Source: Stramonita haemastoma
Taxonomy: Eukaryota; Mollusca; Gastropoda; Neogastropoda; Muricidae
Length of the DNA: 64,000 nt
Assembly (NCBI GenBank): GCA_030674155.1
Contig: CM060342.1
Coordinates: 8,570,065-8,634,064, forward strand
Reading direction: 5' to 3'
In this document: piece after piece, positions 1 through 35,312 of the stretch
Position numbering within the stretch: position 1 is the first letter of the stretch
How the letters are laid out: the number at the start of each line of letters is the position of its first letter
The notes under the pieces: model-generated
Told to the model about the DNA's origin: nothing
Databases searched by the model: none
The model's input: the letters and a program-made list of their open reading frames with translations, nothing else
Position numbers and translations under genes: made by a program

Positions 1-1753
1 CTTAGTCCACCCATAGTCTAATATCACCAAGACTTTAAATTAAACTACAACAACAACACTCACACCACACACAGACTCTGTCTCTCTCTCTTTGAAAAAC
101 AAATTGAAGATGGCAAGTTTTTCAGAATATACACTTCTTCATAAAAGCATAGCGCTGCCAAGGAATCACAGCCACAATTGGAACCATCAAATGAATAATG
201 TTTTCAGATAAAGAATACATCAAAACCAAGAAAGATTGGGAATACTATTTTTGCTTTCAAAATACTATTTTTCACCTGTCTAAATACTATTTTTCATTTG
301 CCGGGGTACACAGGTCTGCGGTCTATCTGTTTCCCCTTTGATTGTGGTCATATTACATTATTAGTTAAGTAGAGCACATTGTCACAGAAAAATCCATGCA
401 TGCACAGACAGACAACCATGAAGGAACCAAACCAACAGACAACTCCCACTGGAATGCAACGGATGATTAAGAAGAGAGATAAAGCTGAAAGATCAAAGCA
501 CTTAAGATAAAGAAAACCAGAGAGGAAAGAAGCAAGGAAATGAAACGACAAACAACAGAGACTGAGAGAGAGAAAGAGAATAATGCATGCCCAATTGTGA
601 CGCTCCACCACATAAGGAGTCGCATTGCACCAAAGGTCAATTTTTAGTTATTGACAAGTTATCAATATGCAATAAAAAGGCTCTTCAATACAAAAAATCG
701 ATTGAAAATCGGACAATTCTGTGCAAAGTTATTACAAATTGAAATGATACACTGCAGGATGTAACAAAATGAAAAACGGGCAAGTTTATTTTCGTAACAT
801 GGGGTCAGAATGAGGGCTTGGTATTTTCAAAACACATTTAAAAGCAAAAGGAATAAGAATTATGCTTTGATATTTCATTACAAGGTAGAATAACAGATAT
901 AGTTTAATAATCGATCAAAATCAAAAACTTGACCCCACCTGCCTTAAATGGCTCCTAGCGCAAAACTGGGTAATGTGCTAAGCGATTCATTTTGTGGTAG
1001 AGCGTCACAATTACTCATGTCCATAATAATAGCAGCAGGAAAACAAAGATTCCCTATTCAGTACTCCCAAGGCTACATATTGATTCTGTCACATCGTAGT
1101 TGATGACAGGAAGGACTGAAAATCTGACCTAAAAAAAAAATTTTTTTTTTAAAGTAGAGCAGAAGTATGAACTGAAAAATGGTGGTAAAGCTGTGACTTC
1201 TACCACTGGAAAACTCTCTCTCCCTCTGGGTACTAATTTTAAAAAAATTTTGATCTTGTACAGTTGCCTTTTTCATTGCTCTGTTATGTGTTACAATCAC
1301 TTTCTATCTGTCTCTATAAAATAAATTTTTGAAGCACTTACAATATTAATCTTTCATGCAAAAGTTCTTTTAGACAAGGGAGGGTGTTTTCCATTTTAAG
1401 TGTTGAAATCTCAGCATAATGCTTTATTTTGATGAGCCATTTTGGAACATGAGACCATGATTCATCAAAACAAGCGTCTTGCAGATAGCATCATACATCA
1501 AAGCACTGTTACATTACAACTCAACACAAAATTTCAAACAAAAGCTGTATATTTCATGCTCTTTGAACACAGCAATAGAGAGAGAGAGAAAAAAAACAAA
1601 AAACAAATAAAAAACAATTGAAAAAACCCGTCAAACTCTTGTCCGTGCGCACTTATCTTCTGACAAAGTAATGGACAATGATTGCACAGGATGTACACTA
1701 ATCACGACTTCTTTTATCACTGGAACGCATAACTGCCACCGCTGACTCCAGAT
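1..1753. other. AT-rich flank / possible 3' UTR, no gene seen
   Basis: AT-rich sequence downstream of the last coding exon of the minus-strand cysteine-rich gene. I see no conserved ORF, splice-supported exon or RNA gene. Part of it may be that gene's 3' UTR, but no poly(A) site can be fixed. The open frame at 348-611 (minus) is hydrophobic, low in complexity and has no homologue I recognise. Confidence 0.4.
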
Positions 1754-4700
1754 TTAGGAACTGACGCAAGTCCCTGAAACAAACATAAGATTGAATAATG
1801 AAAACAATTAAATGAATCTTTTTAAAAGCACAAAAATATCTGAGAAGCAATACCGGGAAACATAGGTGGGTTTGTTGTTGTTGTTGTTTTTTATTGCTCA
1901 GAAACATACATATAGCAGGATCTTGCGGTCAATTTCACCAGCTGTCTACTCCATCATAAAATATTTTTAGGCTGCTAGAATTATTTTGCTTTGTATTTAT
2001 TTACAGTTGGGGAAAGAAAAAAATTCTGAAAAATTTAAATACATGAAAAATAAATAAATGAATAAAATATTACAAAAAACTTTTGGGGAGAGAGCACTAC
2101 TAGTGTGACACCATGCAATGTTCTTGTCAAGTTTATTTCTCATGCTTTTCATTGAACACATACATATACAGTACATATATTATTCCACTATGAAAATGGC
2201 TTCTCACTACAACAATTTTGCATGGAACAACTCACTTCTCACCATAGGTTTTTTTTTAATATCCTTGCTGTGACAGACTAGCAGCAGGACCAGCACACAT
2301 GGACTGATGAAGGGAAGAAATGAAGTGTTTTAAAATTGGATTCAAACCAAGGCCTCTCACTTTCTAGACAGATGCATTACTACTAATCAAATAAATCATC
2401 TGATATTTGTCGCCTGAAGTCTGTGCACCTTACTACTTAACCTCCAAATGAAACAAAAGAAGAAAAAAGAAGACGAGGAGTGTTGTTAAAAGTTATGATG
2501 TTCCAGGACATACTTCATATTTTCAGTTTTGACTTGTACTTGGCTCCACTAAAATCCTCCATGATGTGCAGGCTTGTGAGAGAAAAAGAAACAGCACAAT
2601 TTTGTCCTGAAGGGTCATGTTAGATTTCCGTCAACCATAATACTTAAAAGTCATACTCCTGTTAACCTGAGAGACTATATCAGGGCTGTCATCTCATGGA
2701 AAGTTAAACCTTTAATTAAATGACTAAAGTTTTTTTCAAATCAAAACATAAAGAGTTAACAGCATCCATTTGTTCATCGCCACCCTCAAAAGACTTAGCC
2801 AACAAGAAGCACCAAATCACAAGACCACCACACTGTAAAGGAATGCCCTGTTTGACCCTGCTTACAGAACTCTTACTGTATAAAAAGAAGCAACTTTTCC
2901 ATGGGAAACAGATCTGTCTTGAGTGAACAATCTCACCTAAATAGCAATACGAGTATCTATAAACAAAAATTTTCAGGTACAGCTTCTTCTAGCCATTTCA
3001 ATTGTAATGACTTATAAAATAAAGAAATTAACTCAAAAAGTCTTTTTTTTTTTTTTTTTTTAAATTACTAAAATTTGTTCAATTTCAAGATTTAAACTGG
3101 CTCCAAAGACCTATGATGGAAGTTTAGGGCAGGTGACAATGACCACACATCATTGTTGGAAAATATTATTATTTTCTGAAATTTGCAGAGTCAAATTAAA
3201 ATCAACTCAGGTTTTTTAAAGTGAATAATACTTTTTTTTTATTATTTCACATTGAGTTCTCTGGTATTTTTTTTCAGCTATCAGTTGGTAAAATGACCCG
3301 AACTTTGTAAGGAGCTACTTTTCTTAGCCACTGATGATAACTCAAATTCTGCAGAAAAGCTACATTTTTAATATTTTGAATGACTGAGTCAAATAATTTC
3401 ACATAAGGTTTGGATGATATTTTACATTAACCATATCATCTACCCTCACAAAGTGATACACAGGGCTTTAAAACAGAACATAGCTGTGAAATCATTCTCC
3501 ATTTCTATCTCTCTATCTATCTATCCCTTAATCTGGCGACCGTGGGGGCACCCATGAAGAGTTGACAACTAGTTCCCTCCATTTAAAAAAAAAAAATTCC
3601 AAGGATGAGTACACCACATATTTCTGAGACTCTCATTGTAAGTTGAGTTATACATGGAAAACAGAAACATGAAGCATTTTACAAACTGATGAAATCAGGA
3701 CATAGATCATTACATAATCTATTTTTAATAATATGATAAGCGGAAGCTTCCAACTCAGCTGATTCCTTACCCATCTCTCCCAGAGGGATGTCAAACATGC
3801 CGTTGCCTTTACAGGTCAGGCCATCCACACAGGGGCACTGGAAATACATCAGTGCTGCGTTATACACTGAGTCCCTCATCAGGCAACCTGGAAACACATA
3901 ACCATTCTGTAAGAACAGGCAACCTGTCAACACACAATCATTCTGTAAGATCAGGCAACCTGTCAACACATCATCATTCTGTAAGGACAAGCTACCTGTC
4001 AACATATAATCATTCTGTAAGATCAAGTAACCTGTCAACACATAACCATTCTGTAAGATCAAGTAACCTGTCAACACATAATCATTCTGTAAGATCAGGC
4101 AACCTGTCAACACATAATCATGCTGTAAGTACAGGCAACCTGTCAACACATCATCATGCTGTAAGATCAGGCAACCTGTCAACACATAATCATGCTGTAA
4201 GTACAGGCAACCTGTCAACACATCATCATGCTGTAAGATCAGGCAACCTGTCAACACATCATCATGCTGTAAGTACAGGCAACCTGTCAACACATCATCA
4301 TGCTGTAAGATCAAGCAACCTGTCAACACATAATCATTCTGTAAGATCAAGGAACCTGCCAACACATACTCATTCTATAAGGAAAGCAACCTGTCAACAC
4401 AATTTCTCAGAATGCCTGTTCTAGGTAACCCTCACGTTACAACTGGGGAAACACACAATAACAACAAACATCAGACACCAACCACCACCAACATTCTTCT
4501 CTCACACACAGTGAATTACATGCAGCAGAGGCCTCCTCCTCCTCCTCTCTCACTGACCTGCACTCAGCTTGGCTCTCGGCTGACAGGAGCCAGCATCAGA
4601 GCTGACCACCTGACGTTTCCCCTTGGGTCGGAATCTGGACACGCAGCATTCTTCATGGTGACAGTCGGCCGACGTCCTGCACGCCTCGCCAAGGTCAAGG

Positions 4701-5305
4701 CTACAGGCCTAAAGCGGGGAATGAAAAGGTAGAGGATGAACAACAGGAATACGTCTGTTTGAAATCAATATTATAAGATTAGGATTGATGAAAATAACAA
4801 GTGTGGAAGAGTGACAAACATGGATAAGTGCATACCTGCATGCACACACGCACACACACGCGCACGCACACACACACACACACACTCTCTCTCTCTCTCT
4901 CTCTCAATCTCTCTCTCTCTCTCTGTCTCAATCACTCTCACACACACACATTCACTTTTGTGTACACACATGTTCACAGAATTCTGAAGGTAGCATGCAA
5001 ACTGGTATAGTTATCAGGAACAGAAAAGAAACAAAAGGTACCCCACACTTCTAAAGTTAAAAAAAATGCTGAATGTCAAATATCTACAAAAAAAACATTT
5101 GTGTGATTTACACTGTTGCACATGGGAAACGTATTGTGGGAAACACATGTACATGTATTTGTATGCAAGCGCATAGGACCAAGTGGGAATGCACTTGCTT
5201 GCATTTTATATTTAAACACTAAAATTTCCTGATGGTATCACAATAGTAAAAACTGGAAAAATAACTCACCAGAGCCAGTACAGCCAGAAGAGCAACCCCT
5301 TTCAT
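1754..5305 (-). CDS. Small secreted ten-cysteine protein, prokineticin/astakine-like (4 exons)
   Basis: Spliced reading: exons 5270-5305, 4558-4708, 3771-3887 and 1754-1773, all with GT/AG borders and matching phases, give exactly 324 nt (107 residues plus stop). Exon 1 encodes only a signal-peptide start (MKGVALLAVLAL). The mature part has ten cysteines: C-x5-C-x4-CC near the N-terminus, then single Cys residues, then C-P-C-x5-C, then a last Cys four residues from the end. C-x5-C-x4-CC and CPC-x5-C are the spacings of the prokineticin/AVIT and invertebrate astakine fold; those families are secreted ligands acting on receptors or blood-cell growth. Function here is inferred from the cysteine frame only. 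The last exon contributes just five residues and is the least certain. If exon 3 is not spliced at 3771 it reads on to a stop near 3679. The gene lies downstream of TUBD1 on the same strand. Confidence 0.62.
3771..3887 (-). CDS. Exon 3 of the prokineticin-like gene: CPC-x5-C segment
   Basis: Begins at acceptor cag|GTTGCC (3888/3887) and encodes GC...QCPCVDGLTC. Donor G|gtaagg at 3771/3770. The acceptor is also the first unit of a 36-bp tandem array, whose units are open in this exon's frame. Confidence 0.62.
3881..4400. repeat. 36-bp minisatellite, about 14-15 units, spanning a 3' splice site
   Basis: Units recur every 36 bp, each with the plus-strand core gcaacctgtcaacaca (minus strand: a tgttgacag|gttgcc acceptor-like junction). 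The first unit overlaps the start of exon 3 of the minus-strand gene; the array fills most of intron 2. Because 36 is twelve codons and the units lack stops on the minus strand, the array makes a long open frame continuous with exon 3. Confidence 0.9.
4558..4708 (-). CDS. Exon 2 of the prokineticin-like gene: N-terminal cysteine cluster
   Basis: Acceptor ctttag at 4709-4714 and donor G|gtcagt at 4558/4557. It encodes 50 residues including C-x5-C-x4-CC and one further Cys. A lysine/arginine-rich stretch (RFRPKGKR) follows the double cysteine. It ends in phase 1, matching exon 3. Confidence 0.65.
4709..5269. other. Intron 1 of the prokineticin-like gene, with CA/CT microsatellite
   Basis: Contains a compound (CA)n/(CT)n tract at about 4845-4960, mixed with GC-rich alternating purine-pyrimidine. 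The rest is unremarkable AT-rich intron. Confidence 0.5.
5270..5305 (-). CDS. Exon 1 of the prokineticin-like gene: signal peptide
   Basis: A 12-codon coding exon: Met-Lys, then an uninterrupted hydrophobic run, ending CTG followed by the strong donor gtgagt. It is in phase 0 with the next exon, which opens Ala-Cys-Ser and so finishes the signal peptide. It is too short to be found by ORF length. Confidence 0.6.
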
Positions 5306-5440
5306 GTCTTTGTGTTGATCAGGAACTGTGAGAGACAGACACCAAAGAAACAGGTGTAGGTAGGAGGCAAGGCAATGGCAATATGTCAGAGCATATCAAA
5401 GAGTCACAGCACGAACACCCGTCTTCCTTAGCCCTCTCTG

Positions 5441-5679
5441 TTAACCCTCTTGCTTTAAGACTCTCTATAGCAAAACTGTCCCTAGTTCTTGCAAATCTTT
5501 TCAGCTAGTTCAGCCTCATAACTGTTAAGTGTGAATCCCCACCAGCTTTTACAGTCTTTCCACGCATGACCATAGCATCAGCAAGTGATAGAAAAGGACA
5601 ATCATGTGTGCCTGTCTGCTTTTGCTGTGAACACTAGCCCACTTCCCATTGGCTCCTGTGACAAAAGCGAGAGGGTTAC
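5441..5679. mobile_element. piggyBac-type MITE (about 231 bp)
   Basis: Left end TTAA followed by CCCTCTTGCTTT; right end, reverse-complemented, reads CCCTCTCGCTTT and abuts TTAC. TTAA flanks and CCC-starting short inverted ends are typical of piggyBac-derived MITEs. There is no coding capacity. It lies just upstream of the start of the minus-strand secreted-protein gene and contains an inverted CCAAT box (cccattggct near 5645), so it could contribute promoter sequence. Confidence 0.5.
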
Positions 5680-5889
5680 AGTACCAGGCACTGAAGACAA
5701 TTTCGGGTCAGAGACACTCCCACAAAGATAAGACATAGATATAGACCACAGCACGGTAACCTAAGGTACTCAGGACCATAGTAGGAGGAAAGACTAATAG
5801 AAAGAGACTGACAAGCCATACAAAAGCTCTACTGTCCATAAACAAGTACATTCAATCAAAATGTGTCTGCAGGTAAATTGATTTTTGAT

Positions 5890-6070
5890 TGCTTAGTTGG
5901 GTTTTTGGGTGTTCCTTATCTAGATCTCAAAGGTTCACCATTTGTGAGATTTTGTGTATGCAACTGTTTTAAATACAAACAATTAATGCAACTGTTTTTA
6001 CAAACAATTAATGCAACTGTTTTTACAAACAATTAAGGTAGCACCATTCCAACTTCAGAAAAGACAAAAG
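5890..6070. repeat. Dispersed repeat E copy with internal tandem duplication
   Basis: Contains the core of a repeat found many times in the window (ctagagct..ttcacca..gtgagattttg..tatgc). Here the part following tatgcaactgtttt is tandemly copied two to three times, about 29 bp each (5960-6040). Confidence 0.6.
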
Positions 6071-6419
6071 AATAAATGTCAGTTCTGCTTAGAAATGGCT
6101 GTCATTTGAATATTGTTACATCCATAGACCTAAAATTGTGCAACTATGGTTACACATCCAACACATACAGGTAAAACTGTTATTTTCTTGTACAACAGTT
6201 TTAGGAAATAATTGCTTTTCATGAAGGTAGAACTGATTTTTTTGTGTAGTAAAAAAGAATCAAAGAAGATACTTTTGTCATCAGTTCTTATTTTATTACA
6301 TTACTTACATACACAGAACAGGGCTCTATACACAAGACATGCACACAAATAATGTTTACATATTTATACCAACATCATTTGCAACTATCACATGCCTGAA
6401 AAATCTGTTTAGTTTCTCA

Positions 6420-6463
6420 AACAATTGTTTTGCATGTTTATGACCACAAAACACACAATATGG

Positions 6464-6496
<33 letters not shown>

Positions 6497-6566
6497 CATA
6501 TACACACAGAGCTACACCCCCATCCACCCAATTTCAAAAGTTCTTTTATATAGATCTAACATCCAC

Positions 6567-6638
<72 letters not shown>

Positions 6639-6660
6639 TGCGCACCCGCATGCTTTGTGA
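6420..6660. repeat. (CA)n and (GT)n microsatellites
   Basis: A CA tract at about 6468-6495 and a GT tract at about 6570-6630, 75 bp apart in inverted sense, so the two tracts could pair as a hairpin. Confidence 0.9.
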
Positions 6661-6883
6661 AGAGCAAGCATGGCTGCACGAGTGTTGGTGTTTATGTGCT
6701 TACACTGAGGGGCATGGTGTAAAGAAAAAAGAGAGAGGCATAGAAAGAAACAGCTGCAGAACGAAAGACAGCATTTTTGTAAATCACTTTACAAAAAGTT
6801 TTCTAGACACATACCTGGTATGCCCTTGCATCACCATTACTAAATTTCATCCTGCCACATATGTTTCCAAGGAAAATATCCTT

Positions 6884-7165
6884 TCAGTTCATCACATGGA
6901 CAGCTCTGTCTCTCTCTGTAATGAAGGCAGCAGTACACTGCAGGTCCTCCCAGTCTCCACAGAGCTTCTTGGCCACTGGGGTGGTATGGGTCAGGCCAGA
7001 TCCTCTCCTGCAGAATGCCTCATGTAGCAGGCAGGACTGCAGCATATGCTCTGTTGTCTGACTGTCAGTCTTGCAAGGGCACTCCTCTGATGGCCAACAA
7101 AGAGCTTCACACACATAATGGTAGTTTAGGTGATAGTGACCTGTCCTGAGGCTGGACATACACAC
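6884..7165 (-). mobile_element. LINE 3' fragment (C-terminal zinc-binding region)
   Basis: Minus-strand translation gives SLRTGHYHLNYHYVCEALC, then CPC-x(n)-TTEH-x3-QSC. A RTGH...CPCG...T.EH.L..C segment is characteristic of the C-terminal end of ORF2 in several non-LTR retrotransposon groups. It is interrupted and has no adjoining reverse transcriptase, so this is a dead 5'-truncated copy. Confidence 0.65.
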
Positions 7166-7531
7166 CTGCTCCTATCACAGTACTGAAGAAATAGAGGTCT
7201 GACCAGTGTGGTGTTGCTGCAGAAATTGACTCATAGAAATGGCTGCATAGGAAAGTGAAACCCTGCGATTTTTCCCTGCCCACACACTGATCACACCATA
7301 ACAAATAGTTGATTTTCAGATTTCCAGGCAGGCACAGCCCGGTACTGTGGTCACAGAGTATGCAACATAGTCCTGTGGACCCTCCACTGAAAACTTCTAC
7401 CATCTCCTCTATCACGTTTTCAAGCCATTTCACTTGCACAGCTTGATCAAGATATCACACTTCATAGATTTCACTGAGACCCCCCCCCCCCCCTAAAAAA
7501 AACCCAACAAAACCCGCCAACAGCCAAACCC

Positions 7532-17024
<9,493 letters not shown>

Positions 17025-17660
17025 GGCTGACAGAAGATGTCCACCTCGAGGTTGTCATGCAAATGGGTTGGCCAGAATTATGCAGGTCACGTTTGTTCCA
17101 GGAAGCCGTACATCAAACCTGACATAAAAAAATGGTATCAAATATGTTTTAGGTTTATTGTTGTTGTTGGGCATTCCCCAGCTTAACACCCTAGGGATCA
17201 ACCAGAATATACACTCTAGTCTCACCAAATCTTGAAATCACTGTGCTTTTTATATTTGACAATTGCAGGCACTTGATTAACAGAATTATTGAACACTTGA
17301 GAAAATTTAGGAGTGTTTCTGCCTTGATTTTACTTTATGGTGAAGCCAGAATGCTGGCCATTCCAGATTTTCATATTTGTTGCTACAGGGAATTACCATC
17401 ATGTTAATGGCTTGACAAACAAAAGCTATTTTTGAGCTAAAAAAAAAAAAAGCATACCATTATGATCATGATAATGAGTAATAACTAACATGCTAATACT
17501 AACTTATCTTAACAGGGAATCAACCTATATATTAAAGAATGTCATAATCTGAGATCAACATTATTTTTTATGAGCAAACTTTAATGAGTAGAAACTTAAA
17601 ACCAAAGAGTGACAAAATGAAAATGACAGAGAAGTTCACAGCATGCACACAAAAGCATGA

Positions 17661-17732
<72 letters not shown>

Positions 17733-19398
17733 ATGCGTGAGTGCGTGCATGCCTGCCCATGTGTGTGTCAGTGAGAGAGAACAAAACAGATTTTGGGGGG
17801 GGGGGGGGGGGATCACAGGCAGAATGCATATGTAGCATGTGTGTGTGTGTTTATACTATATGGTTTGTCACTTTGTGTGTGCATGTGTTTGTCAGGTTTT
17901 CTGAGAAACTGTATGAGAAACTCCTGTGAAGTGTGCAGTTTTCAGGTTTAAAAAAAAAAAGTGCCACTGCACGAACAATACATGCAAGATCAGCAAATGT
18001 TTTAATCACTGCCACCAATGCCGTGCCAGGAAAACTCATTAGGCACATAGGCCCTAGGCCTAGCCTATTTAAGTATTTTGAGTGTGCGAGTGTGTGTGCG
18101 CACGGCGCGCGTGTGCGTGTCACCATGTGTAGATCACTAGGCCCTAGCCTACTTGTGACACAGGTGGAAGGGAGAGAGAAAAAACAGATGGACACATAGA
18201 GAAAAGAGGTTAAGATATTTATCGACTAAACTCTCTCTCTCTATATATATATATAATGAACTAAACTTTACGCTATGTTGTTCGGAGTTTTTGAAATATG
18301 TACTAGGCACAATCGGTGACAACAGTTTTCAACCAAGGTTGATATTTGTCTTTGGTTGTTTTAGAAGTCAATTTTCTTGATTTTTTTGTGAGGGCGGGAT
18401 TAAAAAAAGTTGTGTAAACTTAATCTTTTACCCTCAATAAAGATCATTTTGACTTGACAGTTCACCAGGTAGCCTAACTCCCCTCAAACATTTTTCAGTT
18501 AGCTAAACATGTTATTGATATAACAGCATAAGCATTCAAATTCTTAGTTATAAAGCCTATAATGCATGTAATATTTAGGCGACAAAGATTTATTTTTTTT
18601 CAAATGATTAACTTAACTCAACCACATTCGAAAGAACGGAAAATTCGAAGCTCACATGTCAATTCAAGTTGCTACTGGCGCTGTCGAGTAGAGTCGTCTG
18701 CGAGAGTTTGGTGGCTCTTCTAGCCTCCATTTCTTAAAGAGTTACTTTCACAATTCTAAATAACAAATATATTTTAGCTTTTACGGTATGAATGAAAACG
18801 TTTCATGTTAAAAAATATTTTTGAACATTCCTAACAACAGATTGTTAAAAATATACGCATACCCAGCAAAAAACAAAAACAAAAAAGTTTATACACAGAT
18901 ACACACGGCAGACGAATAATGCCTACAGAGTCATGTCCCTTGATCAGGGTTAAAAATAGAAACATGATCAACTTTATAAGATGGTTCCTTACACACTTCC
19001 GGCTTTAGAACCGAGGTGTGTCATGTGTCGTCATGTTGTCGACTGCTCAGGGAAAAAACAGGGATACACATTTGTGGAATCCTTCATAGATTATGCATTT
19101 TAGGGGTACACAGCACGTATTGTTCATGTGAGAAAATCCGGAAAAACTGCCGCTCACGGGTTACATGTGGCAGTCACTGAAAGTAGGTGAAACAAAGTTT
19201 ATTGGCTTATCTTGAAGTTCGCCATAATCATGGAACGTGGAAATATGATCATAATCTACTGATCAATGATCTGAGTGTGTCATTACTATGATAAGTTTAG
19301 TTGACATATAGTTATGGCGTAGCAAAAGTACTACAAATTCTAAAGAATTGTGTGTATTCGTTAGATACCAATCTTGCCACATTGTCATGATTATTAAT

Positions 19399-19461
<63 letters not shown>

Positions 19462-19463
<2 letters not shown>

Positions 19464-19734
19464 ATTTATTTATTCTTTAATATCGAGGATAACAGAATAA
19501 ACAATCATGTGCTTTTTTTCATCCGGTCCCCGTGTGTATGCAGTTTTGTAAATATTGTCATCTGTTCCCACCGGCACACGATGGCCTACTCTTACGAAAA
19601 GCGGAACATGATTTAACGCGTGTACGCAAGATGTTCTGCGTGCGTTCGCACACGGGGCCTCGGTTTAAAGTCTCATCCGAAGGACTTTTGGGGAGAGTGG
19701 AGTCAGCACTTATGTTAACTCCAGGAGAAAAAGT

Positions 19735-19735
<1 letters not shown>
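19462..19735 (-). mobile_element. tRNA-derived SINE family A (truncated)
   Basis: Reverse orientation: tatcgaggataacagaataa...ccgtgtgtatgcagttttgtaa...ggcacacgatggcctactctt...ctcatccgaaggacttttgggg. The tRNA-like head is missing, replaced by a GT tract. Confidence 0.75.
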
Positions 19736-19956
<221 letters not shown>

Positions 19957-20194
19957 AAACTTATTATAATTTATAACTAAAGCTCTCAAAGTGTAAAATC
20001 TTGGTCTTCTGGGGGGTTTTCCCATCACATAGCTATGTAATATGTTACTTGTTTTTTTTATGTGGTCATAACATTTCAGGTTATTATTCTTTGTTACCAT
20101 CATAAACGTAGAACAAATTATCACTATCCGAGTAATGACTCTGTATTCTTTCTGTCCAGGTAGTTGATATAACCCACACTGCTCAACAACAAAC

Positions 20195-33050
<12,856 letters not shown>

Positions 33051-35312
33051 CCCTCTGTCGATCGTTGTCAGGCTTTTTTTTGTGTGTTGTTTTTGTTTGT
33101 TATGTTGTGTGTTCCTTAGCCAAACACTCTGGAGGTCACCAGAATATGCATTTTGACTCCAATTCAATCATGTTGTTTTTAGCCCTGCTGACCACACAGG
33201 CCATATATGCATAACACATACCCACACACACACACACACACACATGGCGTTTTCAATTTTGGTTTTCACTTCCTGGTCGGTTACAGGATCTCTATGAGAG
33301 ATATCAAGAAATATGCATTCTGACTCGTTCATCCCACCTGTGAGATTTGTAAAGTACGTACTGGGTGAGATGTTAGCATGAAAGACTTTCTTCAAATACC
33401 TAGCGATTTAGGCAGCCTTATGACTTCAGTGGAAAGAAATGGTTCGATAAACCTGTCTTATTTGACATTTCATAAATGCACAGAAGGAGAGAGAGAGAAC
33501 ACAGTAAATTTTTTTTTTTTAATTTGCTGCAATTAATCTTACCTCTCACAAATCTTGTACATGCTTGGAAAATCTATCCATCTTTGGCTGGAGAGTAGAC
33601 CCGCTACGGCCAGGGGTAGGGATGACATATGCATACCCAGCATGCAATCTTTGATCCGGAAAAGGATGGGCTCCATCAGGTTTTCCTTGCTCGAGACACG
33701 GTGCTTGAAAATGTCAATTATGTGCTGCTTGACTCCTCTGGAAATGATGGGGAAAAGAGAAAGAGGAAATCATGTGTTACTTATTGACAAAAAAACCCCA
33801 ACTTTTTAAATTTGATTTTTGACAGAATGTAACAAAACACAAAGTAAAAGAATGTAGCGTGATGCGGTTGAACACTCTATAAACATCTTTCATGTAAATA
33901 TCTATGTATATATGACTCTCTGTCTCTCTCTCTCTCTAACACACACACACACACACACACTCACACATATTAATATATGCCTTTTAAAAAATTGTAACTA
34001 CACAACACAAAATAGCAGAAAAAAGATTTTAGCACGATGCAACTGTACATAATAATTGTGTTCATCTTTTCATGCACAGAAACCTTACAATGTTAATTGT
34101 AAATATTTGTTTATATATTTGTTTCAGGCAGCAAAGCAGAGTAAAAGTGCTTAGGAGCTGGGTTATGATGTTTTGTTATTATTGTTGTTTTGTGGGGAGG
34201 GGTGTGTGGAGTTATTGTTTTTGATGAAAGATATTCAGTTATCTTGGAATCTGGTGTAGATGTAGTCATGTACATAAATAGCCTATATACTGTGTTTCTT
34301 GTTGTGTCAAGATTTAATACTGCAATTTTCAGGTTTGGTCAAACATGCATTGGTATTTTTTTTCTTTTAAAAATGTAAATGTTGAAAGGGGGGGGGGGGG
34401 GGGGGGACTGTCTTCTGAGCTGGACTCAGTGGGGGAGGGGGGGGGTTGTTTGTGGGTTGTTTGTTTTTTTTTGAGGGGGGGGGGGGGGTATTTATTTTTG
34501 TTGTTTTTTTGACTCAGTGTTGAGCATTATCATTATTCGCTGAGTTTTTCATTATTGTTGTCATATACACTTACAGGTTCTTCTGTCACGTGTCATATTT
34601 GATGTTATTCGATACAAAGACTATGCTTCTAGGCAATATCTGCCTTTTTTTGTTTTGGTGGTTGTTTTTCTTCTTTTGTTTGTTGGTTTTTGTTGGGGTT
34701 TTGTGTAATCTGCTGATAAGCTTTCAAATTTTGCTGCTGAAGAAATACAGAATGAAGCCAAATATTGCAACAAATTCAGAAAAGATGATTTTTTCTTAAA
34801 AGAAAAAGGCTTTCCAGTTACTTGAAATCAGAACATTTCATTTAAAAAAGAAATTCCAAGAAAAAATGTCAGTTCTCTTTCAGTCCTAACCCCTGGTTCC
34901 TCAAGGGGCTGTGTGATCAGAGGGCCTCGATTCTGCTTGGTTCATAAACTCAGTCTTTCTTTACATCAAATTCCTTGGAGATTTTTCTTTTTTTCCCTAA
35001 CTTGCCAAGGCTGTGGGTATTCCTCTGTATGCCTGACTTTGATATGAGATTTCTCATTCCTCTGCATTCCCTGGCCATGCTAAATTTTTTAGTCCGGTCT
35101 GGATGGCGAGGTCTGCAGTCTACTGCAGTGACCCCGCTGGTCCCTACAGTTTATCTTGGAGCTCTACTGTGCTTGCAGCTGTCAGTTTCCCCCACTTTCA
35201 GCTCCTCTCAGCTGCTCATTAATCCATCCCATTCCAGCCCAGATGGGGGCCAGCTGGTGCTAATTATAGCAGGAACCGACCACACTTGGACAAGGAAAAA
35301 AGAAAGGGCACG

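Noticed and set aside
348..611. 87-codon hydrophobic frame, minus strand
   Set aside because: Leu/Phe/Cys-rich low complexity from GA-rich plus-strand sequence, no splice or homology support.
3852..4424. Plus-strand 190-codon repeat protein (STHNHSVR type)
   Set aside because: It is the antisense reading of the 36-bp minisatellite. The minus strand carries the supported exon, so the plus frame is a shadow.
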